Assembly (NCBI GenBank): GCA_023435435.1
Contig: JAEYRW010000029.1
Span: forward strand, 1-14,507
Length of the DNA: 14,507 nt
Source: Bacillota bacterium
GTDB lineage: Bacteria > Bacillota > Clostridia > Christensenellales > Aristaeellaceae
Reading direction: 5' to 3'
The translations under genes were made by a program, and so were the position numbers. This document shows, one piece after another, positions 1-6,116 of the stretch. Positions within the stretch are counted from its first letter, which is position 1. Each line of letters starts with the position of its first letter. The notes beneath the pieces are model-generated. The model searched no databases. It worked only from the letters and a program-made list of their open reading frames with translations, and was not told where the DNA came from.

Positions 1-8
1 TTGTCCGT

Positions 9-40
9 CGGTCGCCCGGGGGTCCAGCCCCGGACGACCG
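9..40. repeat. GC-rich hairpin repeat, copy 1
   Basis: This is an inverted repeat just upstream of the methyltransferase gene. Arms CGGTCG (9-14) and CGACCG (35-40), then a C/A mismatch, then CCGGGG (16-21) and CCCCGG (28-33), enclose the loop GTCCAG. The core CCCGGGGGTCCA (15-26) recurs exactly at 1146-1157 on the other side of the gene, and both copies are followed by CGAACT or a close variant. It may be a terminator for a gene left of the window or a dispersed intergenic repeat. No U-tract follows it on the + strand. Confidence 0.55.
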
Positions 41-62
41 AACTCACAATGGGGAGTGCTTT

Positions 63-1040
63 ATGCGATTATTTTATTCCACTTGCCCGGCGGGACTCGA
101 GGAGCCCGCGCGGCGGCTGGCGGAAAGGGTTGTGCCGGGGTTTTCGGCCAAGGCGGCGATGTCCGGCGCGGTTTTGTATGCGGCGAAGGTCGAGCGGCCC
201 GAATGCGCGGGGTTTACGAACACATATCTGCAGGTTGCCCGCGTCGATAAATGCGGCTCCGTAACTCACGCGGCGAAGATGTTCCTCGCCGAGCGGCGCG
301 TGCTGTCTGACGCCGAGCGGGCCATGCGCGCGTACGGCTTCGAGAGTTTCCGGGCGATGTTCTCCGACGCAAACAAGCTCGAGGGCGTCGAAAAGGAATA
401 CCGCGAAGCGTTCGAGCGCGCCATCCGCGTGCGGAACGACCGCGTGAATCCCCAGACCGAGCTGCTCGTCCTGCGGCGCAGCGAGGGGAGCGCCATGCTG
501 CTTCTCCGGCTCACAAAACCCCGCCCGGCCAAGAAGGGCGAGCTCTCCCCCGCCGTCGCGAGCTGCCTGGCGTTCCTCGCCAGGCCCGAGCCGGGCGGAT
601 CGTTCTTCGATCCGTTCGCGGGCTCTGGCGCCGTCGGCGTGGCACGCATGGAGCTCGGGAAGTCGAAGCGCGTTTTCCTGTCGGACGCGGATGAAAATGC
701 CGTGAAAAAGCTCAGGCTGCGCATCCCTTCCCGCGCGGAGATCGAGAAACTCGACGCCACGCGGCTCACGGAGCGGTTCTCCGCGGGCGAATTCACCGAA
801 ATCGCCACAGACCCGCCTTGGGGCCTCTATAAGCCCCTGAAGGGCGATCCGGCGGCGTTCGCGCGGGAAACCATGGAAAACCTCGCGTTCGCACTCGCCC
901 CCTACGGCACGCTGGTCCTGCTGACCGCCATGAAGGATGAATTCACAAAAGCACTCAAGGACTCCTCCCTGAACCTTCAGGAGCGCTACGACATCCTCGT
1001 CAACGGCAAAAAAGCCGCGATCCTCGTGGCGAGGAAGTAG
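63..1040 (+). CDS. Class I SAM-dependent RNA methyltransferase (UPF0020/TRM11-like)
   Basis: A 325-residue protein predicted to methylate RNA, probably tRNA or rRNA, using S-adenosylmethionine. The C-terminal half is a Rossmann methyltransferase: motif I FFDPFAGSGAVG at residues 181-192, an acidic motif II (SDAD, 207-210), and the catalytic motif IV TDPPWG at 249-254, of the N/D-PP-Y/W type used by N-methyltransferases of nucleic acids. Residues 1-165 resemble the N-terminal region that holds a THUMP-type RNA-binding domain in this family, but I cannot confirm a THUMP fold by eye. The start at 63 has GGGGAG at 51-56, six bases upstream. It stands alone, flanked by two related hairpin repeats. 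The family is clear; the exact substrate and modified base are not. A DNA methyltransferase is less likely because there is no target-recognition domain or restriction partner. Confidence 0.8.
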   Translation: MRLFYSTCPAGLEEPARRLAERVVPGFSAKAAMSGAVLYAAKVERPECAGFTNTYLQVARVDKCGSVTHAAKMFLAERRVLSDAERAMRAYGFESFRAMFSDANKLEGVEKEYREAFERAIRVRNDRVNPQTELLVLRRSEGSAMLLLRLTKPRPAKKGELSPAVASCLAFLARPEPGGSFFDPFAGSGAVGVARMELGKSKRVFLSDADENAVKKLRLRIPSRAEIEKLDATRLTERFSAGEFTEIATDPPWGLYKPLKGDPAAFARETMENLAFALAPYGTLVLLTAMKDEFTKALKDSSLNLQERYDILVNGKKAAILVARK

Positions 1041-1327
1041 GCAGGGGCGGACGCGCCGGGACTCCGCCCCGGGCCCCGCCAAAGGCACATGTCCCTTTGG
1101 AATCCCATCCTGATTTGGGAAAAGTTCAATACGATCCGTCGACGGCCCGGGGGTCCAAACCCCGGGCCGTCGAACTTTGTTTGCGGGAACCCGCCGCCAG
1201 AAATTCGGTCGGCCGGGGCTGGGCCCCGACCGATCCGGCGGACAAAGGATCTATTTTTCACCCGGCCTGGGATTCTCAAGGGCGCCAGCCCTTGCGCGGG
1301 AGTCTGGGGGCAGAGCCCCCGGCGTTC
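1041..1327. repeat. Intergenic cluster of GC-rich hairpins
   Basis: This 287-bp gap between the convergent methyltransferase and aldo/keto reductase genes holds at least five inverted repeats. They are: GGGGCGG/CCGCCCC (1044-1050/1064-1070); CCAAAGG/CCTTTGG (1079-1085/1094-1100); a perfect 14-bp stem (1139-1152/1160-1173); an imperfect stem CGGTCG/CGACCG (1206-1211/1227-1232); CAAGGGC/GCCCTTG (1277-1283/1288-1294); and GGGGGC/GCCCCC (1306-1311/1315-1320). None is followed by a clear T-run, so they are not classical intrinsic terminators. The modular short-stem pattern resembles dispersed intergenic repeats of clostridial genomes, an inference from memory of their style. I see no convincing gene here. 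Confidence 0.6.
1139..1173. repeat. Perfect 14-bp inverted repeat, copy 2 of the GTCCA hairpin
   Basis: Arms TCGACGGCCCGGGG (1139-1152) and CCCCGGGCCGTCGA (1160-1173) enclose the 7-nt loop GTCCAAA. The core CCCGGGGGTCCA (1146-1157) is identical to 15-26 upstream of the methyltransferase gene, and the right flank CGAACT is also shared. The two copies bracket the gene. A very stable RNA hairpin is expected on either strand. The stretch ACTTTGTTT after the stem is only weakly T-rich. Confidence 0.65.
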
Positions 1328-2281
1328 CTACGGCCTCCTCAGCCCCATGGCCTGTTCCACGGTGATGACGGCGTCGCCGGCCTCGCGGAGGGCTTCCACC
1401 TGGGAGAGGCGGCTCACGCCGACGATGGGGTAGACGTCGAAGGGTTGGCAGGTCAGATAGGCGAGGGAAAGCGCGCCGACGGAAAAACCGCTCTCGCGGG
1501 AGAGCGCCAGAAGGCGGTCGTAGACGGCGAGGTTATCGGGGGTGAGGAAGCGGCGCTTGGCCTTGTCGGGAAGCGCGTCCGCGCCGGACTCGGAGAGCTT
1601 GATGAAAAAGCCCTTGGCCTGGGACGAAAAGGGAATGCAGGCAAGCTTCGTCTCGAGATGGAAATCGTACATTTCGGCGTCCATCTGGCAGAGGGTCGGG
1701 TCCTCGATGAGATCCTGGCGCGCCAGGGAGAACTGGGGCTGGTTGGCGACAAAGCCGACGAGCCCGTTTTTCGCCGCGTAGTCGTTGGCCGCGCGGATGC
1801 GGGCGGGCGACCAGTTGGAGACGCCGATGGCATGGGTGAGCCCGGAAGAGATAAAACCGTTCAGCGTCTCGAGAATGTCCCCCACGGGCCGGGAGACGTC
1901 GTCCCGGTGCAGCCAGTAGATGTCCACGTGGTCGGTCATGAGGTCGGAAAGGCTTTCGGCGATGTCCGACTTGAGGCTTTCCCGGTCGAGACGGCCCACG
2001 CTCATGGAAGTAAGGAGCGGATGCCCGCCCTTGGTGCCGATGACGAGGGAATCACGGTTGTGGCGCGCCGCCATCCAGTTGCCGATGGCGCGCTCGGAGA
2101 CGCCGCACACACCGCCCGCAAAATCCCCGTACACCCGGGCCGTGTCGATGAAATTGCCGCCGAGTGCCGCGTAGGCGTCGAGAAACTCGTTCGATTGTTT
2201 TTGCGAAAAGTCAAATCCGATCCCCGTTGAACCCATTACAATGACGGACGTCCTGCGTCCCAGAAAATCACGGTATCGCAT
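1328..2281 (-). CDS. Aldo/keto reductase
   Basis: A 317-residue cytoplasmic NAD(P)H-dependent oxidoreductase of the aldo/keto reductase superfamily, a (beta/alpha)8 barrel that reduces aldehydes or ketones. The catalytic tetrad is visible: Asp46 and Tyr51 (IDTARVYG), Lys84 (GTKGG) and His125 (YWLHRDD). GVSNW in the middle and VGVSRLSQVEA near the end match conserved barrel and cofactor regions. The length is normal for the family. I start at 2281 rather than a longer in-frame ATG at 2320, because AAAGGAGG (2290-2297) sits eight bases upstream and a strong promoter lies between the two ATGs. The gene is monocistronic. It diverges from the membrane protein at 2557 and converges on the methyltransferase across the hairpin cluster. 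The physiological substrate cannot be read from the sequence. Confidence 0.92.
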   Translation of the reverse strand: MRYRDFLGRRTSVIVMGSTGIGFDFSQKQSNEFLDAYAALGGNFIDTARVYGDFAGGVCGVSERAIGNWMAARHNRDSLVIGTKGGHPLLTSMSVGRLDRESLKSDIAESLSDLMTDHVDIYWLHRDDVSRPVGDILETLNGFISSGLTHAIGVSNWSPARIRAANDYAAKNGLVGFVANQPQFSLARQDLIEDPTLCQMDAEMYDFHLETKLACIPFSSQAKGFFIKLSESGADALPDKAKRRFLTPDNLAVYDRLLALSRESGFSVGALSLAYLTCQPFDVYPIVGVSRLSQVEALREAGDAVITVEQAMGLRRP

Positions 2282-2302
2282 GAGATCATCCTCCTTTGGC
2301 AC

Positions 2303-2331
2303 ATTATAGCATCCCCTCATTTTTCCCGCAA
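2303..2331 (-). promoter_or_regulatory. Sigma-A-type promoter of the aldo/keto reductase
   Basis: Read on the minus strand: -35 TTGCGG (2331-2326), a 17-bp spacer, and a perfect TATAAT (2308-2303) preceded by TGC, so an extended -10. Transcription would start near 2296, giving a leader of about 15 nt that just includes the ribosome binding site. Confidence 0.75.
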
Positions 2332-2466
2332 TTATTAAATTTGACAGGAAAATGCGCCCCCTGTTCTCAAACTATGACGGGTTGCATAAATTGTGTTATA
2401 AAACTCGCGAATATACTATGTATATATACATTATCTTCAAAATCAAATGCAGGAAATAAAAGGAAA

Positions 2467-2501
2467 TTGTCGTATATTTATAGTGCATATTCAATGAATA
2501 T
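2467..2501 (+). promoter_or_regulatory. Possible weak promoter with overlapping palindromic operator
   Basis: TTGTCG (2467-2472) and TTCAAT (2490-2495) are 17 bp apart and each matches four of six consensus bases, so this is a weak candidate. The -10 lies inside a 15-bp palindrome, ATATTCA-A-TGAATAT (2487-2501), as expected for a repressor site. Further TA-rich palindromes lie at 2420-2429 (GTATATATAC) and 2518-2525 (GTATATAC). No regulator can be named. TATACT at 2412-2417 or TATAGT at 2479-2484 are alternative -10 elements lacking good -35 partners. Confidence 0.3.
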
Positions 2502-2556
2502 ACAAAGCACTGCCACTGTATATACAACGATATACGGAATGATGGAGGGAATTTAC

Positions 2557-3066
2557 ATGGATCGCACCAAGGACACGGCATCGCTGACGCAGGTTAAGTG
2601 GCGGGTGATCGCACGGTTCGCCCTGGCGGCGCTGTTCGCGGCGGTCATCATCTGGGGCTGCATATCCACATCCGATGCATCCAATATGCGCGAAAAATAT
2701 GCACGATCCCGGGAGACCGTGGGCGAAAATCTGTACAGTGCCGCATACATGATGGCACTCAAATACGATGAGGCGTCGCTGGCGGGCGCGGACGTGGAGG
2801 GCGAGATTCTGCCCGCCATGCGGACCTACTACGCGCAGACCATCGCGCTCAACGAGGCCATGACCGGCGCGTTCGGCACGAGATATGAAATCCTGCCGGA
2901 CGCCCTCGTCCAGGAACTCGACCAGGCATTCAGCGCCTTCGACGACGCGTTTCGCGCGGGGCACTCCACCGAGGACGCCGCAAGCCGAATGGCACAGGCC
3001 GTCGCGGACACGCGCGCCGCGCTGGAAAAGAACTTCGACGAGAACGGCCGGCTGAAGGCCGACTGA
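2557..3066 (+). CDS. Unrecognised membrane-anchored helical protein
   Basis: A 169-residue protein I do not recognise. Residues 1-18 are polar with basic residues, residues 19-37 form one hydrophobic segment (FALAALFAAVIIWG), and the remaining ~130 residues are acidic, alanine-rich and probably all helical, expected outside the membrane. Cys35 follows IIWG, so a lipoprotein is possible, but Trp at -2 is unusual for a lipobox. The topology loosely recalls LemA-type anchored helical proteins; I see no diagnostic motif. The start at 2557 has GGAGGG at 2544-2549. The frame stays open upstream to 2296, but that part is AT-rich and lacks coding character. The stop codon is 3 bp from that of feoB on the other strand. 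Confidence 0.75.
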   Translation: MDRTKDTASLTQVKWRVIARFALAALFAAVIIWGCISTSDASNMREKYARSRETVGENLYSAAYMMALKYDEASLAGADVEGEILPAMRTYYAQTIALNEAMTGAFGTRYEILPDALVQELDQAFSAFDDAFRAGHSTEDAASRMAQAVADTRAALEKNFDENGRLKAD

Positions 3067-3069
3067 GTT

Positions 3070-4905
3070 TCAGAACAGAAGCAGCGCCAGCCGGTAGGCG
3101 CAGAAGGAGAACACCCAGGCGAGCGCCAGCTGCGAAAGCGCGGCGCGCAAAAGCCACCGGGTGGTGCCAAGCTCCCGGCGCATGGCCGCCAGCGCGGAAA
3201 CGCAGGGCGTGTAGAGCAGTATGAACACAAGATACGAAACCGCGGACGCACGCGTAAAGTGGACGCTGAGGGTGGCGATGAGCGCGCCCGCGTCGGCCGC
3301 CGCATAGATCACCCGCATGGTGGAAACCACGGCCTCCTTGGCCACCATGCCTGCGACAAGGGCCACGCACTTGGCGGCGTCGCCGAACCCCAGGGGTCGA
3401 AAGACGGGGCTCACAAACGCGCCCAGCGCGCCCAGCATGGAGCCCGCGATTTCCCCCGTGGGCTGAAGCCCCGGCGTGAAGGCGCGCAGAAACCAGATCA
3501 AGACGCTCATGGCGAAGATCACCGTGCCCGCCCGGGTCATGAAATCCCGCGCCCGGTCGGAGAGCCTGCGCAGAACCGACTTCACCGTCGGCATGCGGTA
3601 CTCGGGCAATTCCATCACAAAGGGGGTCTCCCCCGTCCGAAACCATATTTTTCGCATGGCGGCGCCCGCCAGCACCATGGCGCAAACGCCCAATCCGTAA
3701 AGCCCCAGCACCACCCCCGCCCGGGAGGCCGGAAAAAATGCCGCGGCGAACAGCGCGTACACGGGCAGCTTGGCCCCGCAGGACATGTAGGGCGTGAGCA
3801 TGATGGTCATCCGCCGGTCGCGCTCGTTTTCAACGCCGCGCGCGGCGATCACCGCCGTGGTGGTGCAGCCGAAGCCCATGAGCATGGGGATGAACGAACG
3901 GCCTGAAAGACCGAGCCTGCGCAGCGGCCGGTCCGTCATGAACGCGGCGCGGGCCATGTAGCCCGAATCCTCCATCACCGACATGCAGAAAAACAGCAGC
4001 AGTATCTGGGGCAGGAATGCCAGCACGCCGCCCACCCCCGCCAGCACGCCGTCAACGGCCAGGGAGCGCGCCCACGCGGGCGCGTGCGCCGCGTTCAAAA
4101 AAAGCGCCGCGCCCTTTCCCGCCAGAGAGATCACCCGTTCCATAAGGAGGCGCAACCCCTCGCCGGGCGCGCCGAACGTGACAACGAACATCAGCGCCAT
4201 GAACGCGAAAAACAGTGGGAACGCCAGATAGCGGTTCATGACCAAACCGTCCGCCGCGTCGGACACCGTCCTTTTATACGTGCCCCGGGGAAAACCCGCC
4301 ACGGAAAGCGCCTTTTCGATCCGGTCATACCGCGCCCTGGCAAGGGCAATGAGATCTGCGTCCGCCAAGTCGTCCTCCCCCGCCCGTAAGGCCCGGGGCG
4401 CGGGCTCTTTTTTTTCGCGCGCGGCGCGGGCAACCAATGCCATGAGGCCATCGATTCCTTGATTTTTCTTGGCGGAAATGGGGGCGACCGGCGCCCCGAT
4501 GGCATCCGAAAGCCGCGCGACGTCCGGCCCGATGCCGCGCTTTTTGAGTTCGTCCATCAGGTTGAGGGCGATCACCACGCGGTTTCCCCGTTCCAGAAGC
4601 TGGAGCGTGAGGTAGAGGTTGCGCTCGAGGTTCGTGGCGTCCACGATGTCGATCACCACGTCCGCCGCGCCGGAATCGATGTAGTCCCGGGCAATCTTTT
4701 CTTCGATGGAGTATGGCGAGAGGGAGTAGACGCCCGGCAGATCGACCACGCGGATCTCATCTCCGTCGCGGCGCAGCTTCGCCTCCTTTTTCTCCACCGT
4801 CACGCCCGGCCAGTTGCCCACATACTGATTGGAGCCGGTGAGGGCGTTGAACAGCGTGGTCTTTCCGCAGTTGGGATTGCCCGCGAGGCAGACGGTGTAT
4901 TTCAT
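3070..4905 (-). CDS. feoB: Ferrous iron transporter FeoB
   Basis: A 611-residue inner-membrane Fe(II) transporter with an N-terminal GTPase domain. The G motifs are intact: G1 GNPNCGKT (9-16), the G2 region VGNWPGVTVE (29-38), G3 DLPG (55-58), G4 NLMD (115-118), and G5 SAK (144-146). From about residue 230 on there is a polytopic membrane domain with the family's signatures, including ERDRRMTIMLTPYMSCGAKLPVY (shown here only as its parts RDRR, TPYMSCGAK, LPVY), the gate motif VAGMVAKEAVVSTM, and a final YTPCVSAL segment with an RE pair. It ends soon after the last membrane helix, so it lacks the longer cytoplasmic tail of some family members. The start at 4905 overlaps the feoA stop codon by 4 nt and has GGAGGAA five bases upstream, so translation is probably coupled. 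Confidence 0.96.
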   Translation of the reverse strand: MKYTVCLAGNPNCGKTTLFNALTGSNQYVGNWPGVTVEKKEAKLRRDGDEIRVVDLPGVYSLSPYSIEEKIARDYIDSGAADVVIDIVDATNLERNLYLTLQLLERGNRVVIALNLMDELKKRGIGPDVARLSDAIGAPVAPISAKKNQGIDGLMALVARAAREKKEPAPRALRAGEDDLADADLIALARARYDRIEKALSVAGFPRGTYKRTVSDAADGLVMNRYLAFPLFFAFMALMFVVTFGAPGEGLRLLMERVISLAGKGAALFLNAAHAPAWARSLAVDGVLAGVGGVLAFLPQILLLFFCMSVMEDSGYMARAAFMTDRPLRRLGLSGRSFIPMLMGFGCTTTAVIAARGVENERDRRMTIMLTPYMSCGAKLPVYALFAAAFFPASRAGVVLGLYGLGVCAMVLAGAAMRKIWFRTGETPFVMELPEYRMPTVKSVLRRLSDRARDFMTRAGTVIFAMSVLIWFLRAFTPGLQPTGEIAGSMLGALGAFVSPVFRPLGFGDAAKCVALVAGMVAKEAVVSTMRVIYAAADAGALIATLSVHFTRASAVSYLVFILLYTPCVSALAAMRRELGTTRWLLRAALSQLALAWVFSFCAYRLALLLF

Positions 4906-5129
4906 GTCCGTTCCTCCACAAAAATTTCCGCCGCGTCCTCCCGGCGCAGCGTCACCGCCGAGCCTCTGAGGGAAATCTGGATGGGATCGCCCAAGGGCGC
5001 GCGCCGAATGACCTCGACGTATGCGCCGGGGGTCGCGCCCATTTCCACAAGTCGCCTGCGCGCGGCCGTGCCGAGGGAAATTTTGACGATCACGCCGCCC
5101 TTGGCGGCGGTAAGCGGGACGGCCGCCAT
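4902..5129 (-). CDS. feoA: Ferrous iron transport protein FeoA
   Basis: A 75-residue single-domain protein of the FeoA/SH3-like fold, the small cytoplasmic partner needed for FeoB activity. Typical features are the N-terminal PLTAAKGG, the central RRLVEMGATPGAYVEVI element, and the DPIQISLRGSAVTLRREDA region, where the family carries (D/N)P-(I/L)-x(3)-(I/V)-(K/R)-G. The start at 5129 has GGGGAGG (5143-5137) seven bases upstream. The frame is open far upstream, but that is the antisense shadow of the kinase gene. It overlaps feoB by the ATGA junction. I could not find a convincing promoter or Fur/DtxR-type box in the short gap to 5199; an AAAATTTT palindrome at 5147-5154 is too short to call. 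Confidence 0.93.
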   Translation of the reverse strand: MAAVPLTAAKGGVIVKISLGTAARRRLVEMGATPGAYVEVIRRAPLGDPIQISLRGSAVTLRREDAAEIFVEERT

Positions 5130-5162
5130 GTGGATTCCTCCCCGTAAAATTTTCGTTCGGGT

Positions 5163-5191
5163 TTGGCCGCGCGCCGGGCGTGCGGTATAAT
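5163..5191 (+). promoter_or_regulatory. Promoter of the kinase-mnmG-rsmG operon
   Basis: TTGGCC (5163-5168), a 17-bp spacer, and a perfect TATAAT (5186-5191). The expected transcription start, about seven bases after the -10, falls at 5198-5199, the first base of the best start codon, so the transcript may be leaderless or nearly so. Confidence 0.55.
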
Positions 5192-5198
5192 GGAGAAC

Positions 5199-6095
5199 AT
5201 GGAGATTTTGACCGTTACATTCAATCCCTGCATCGACCGCACGCTGTGGGTCGGGGCGCACGGGGACATCCCCCATAAAATCGAGGGACAGACCGGTGGC
5301 AAGGGCGTGAACGTCGCCCGCGTGCTGGGGAATCTCGGCGTTTCCGCCGTGGCCGTCTGCCCTTTGGGCGGCGAGACGGGCGCGGAATTTCAGCGCCGCG
5401 CGGCGGCGGAGGGCGTTTCCCTTTGTCCCGTTCCGGTGAAAGCAGCCACCCGGGTGATCGACACGCGGGTGCGCGTCCGCGATTTTGACCAGAAGGTGGA
5501 CTACGCCCGGGGCGAGCCCCTTTCCGGGGCGGAGCTGGACGCGCTTGCCGGGGCGGTTTTTGGGCTTCTCCCCGAGGCCCGGGCACTGGCCATTTGCGGC
5601 TCGGCCAGCTGCGAGGCGGCGGCGGGCCGCGTGCCGGATCTGATCGGGCGGGCCAAGGCGCTTGGCGTTCCGGTGCTGCTTGATTCCAACGGCCCGGCGC
5701 TGAAACTGGGCGCGGCGGCGCATCCCGACCTTCTGAAGCCCAATCAGGCGGAGCTGCTCGCCCTTACCGGCATCGAGGACGTCGGCCCGGCGGCACGGAA
5801 ACTGATCGAGCAAGGCGTCGGAGCGGTGCTCGCGTCCATGGGCGCGGGCGGCTGCTGCTACGCCACGGAGGATTCCGAACTCTACTGTCCCGCCCCGCGC
5901 GTCGACGCGGTGAACGCCGTGGGCTCGGGCGACAGCTTCGTGGCGGGATTTTTATATGCCTCCGTCAAGGGGTATGCCCTGGAAACCGCGCTTATGATTG
6001 CCTCGGCCGCCGGAGCCGCCAACGCCAAAGTGTTTCCCGCCGCGCGGGTGACCAAGGCGGACGTGGAGGAAGTGCTGGGCTGGAAACTGGTCTGA
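5199..6095 (+). CDS. 1-phosphofructokinase/hexose kinase of the PfkB family
   Basis: A 298-residue ribokinase-fold sugar kinase of the FruK/LacC branch, which phosphorylates fructose-1-phosphate or tagatose-6-phosphate with ATP. Evidence: the N-terminal TVTFNPCIDRTL, substrate motif GGKGVNVARVL (33-43), KPNQAELLALTG (180-191), and the PfkB signature NAVGSGDSFVAGF (239-251) with catalytic Asp245 and its anion hole. Length is normal. The best start is 5199, aligning with the family N-terminus; ATG 5190 would add three residues and lies on the -10 box, and the only ribosome-binding-like GGAG is three bases from 5199. No PTS or fructose regulator gene is nearby, so I withhold fruK. It is followed after 21 bp by mnmG and probably cotranscribed. 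Confidence 0.85.
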   Translation: MEILTVTFNPCIDRTLWVGAHGDIPHKIEGQTGGKGVNVARVLGNLGVSAVAVCPLGGETGAEFQRRAAAEGVSLCPVPVKAATRVIDTRVRVRDFDQKVDYARGEPLSGAELDALAGAVFGLLPEARALAICGSASCEAAAGRVPDLIGRAKALGVPVLLDSNGPALKLGAAAHPDLLKPNQAELLALTGIEDVGPAARKLIEQGVGAVLASMGAGGCCYATEDSELYCPAPRVDAVNAVGSGDSFVAGFLYASVKGYALETALMIASAAGAANAKVFPAARVTKADVEEVLGWKLV

Positions 6096-6116
6096 ACGGA
6101 GGATGCCTTTTTACCG

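Noticed and set aside
69..1088. A 339-codon minus-strand frame opposite the methyltransferase
   Set aside because: It is a GC-driven shadow; the plus-strand frame carries the SAM and catalytic motifs and has a ribosome binding site.
1206..1320. Hairpins as a CRISPR array or tRNA
   Set aside because: There is no regular repeat-spacer spacing, and no acceptor stem, anticodon loop or T-loop sequence. The stems are short, different and irregularly spaced.
1097..2230. A 377-codon plus-strand frame across the aldo/keto reductase
   Set aside because: It is antisense to a gene with a full catalytic tetrad and promoter. The translated protein is Gly/Arg/Val-rich with no recognisable fold.
2341..2346. 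TTGACA as a -35 element
   Set aside because: No -10-like hexamer lies 16-18 bp downstream on the plus strand (TTCTCA at the 17-bp position).
5130..5813. N-terminal extension of feoA (303-residue reading)
   Set aside because: It is antisense to the PfkB kinase. FeoA is a ~75-residue protein and the ATG at 5129 has GGGGAGG at the right distance.
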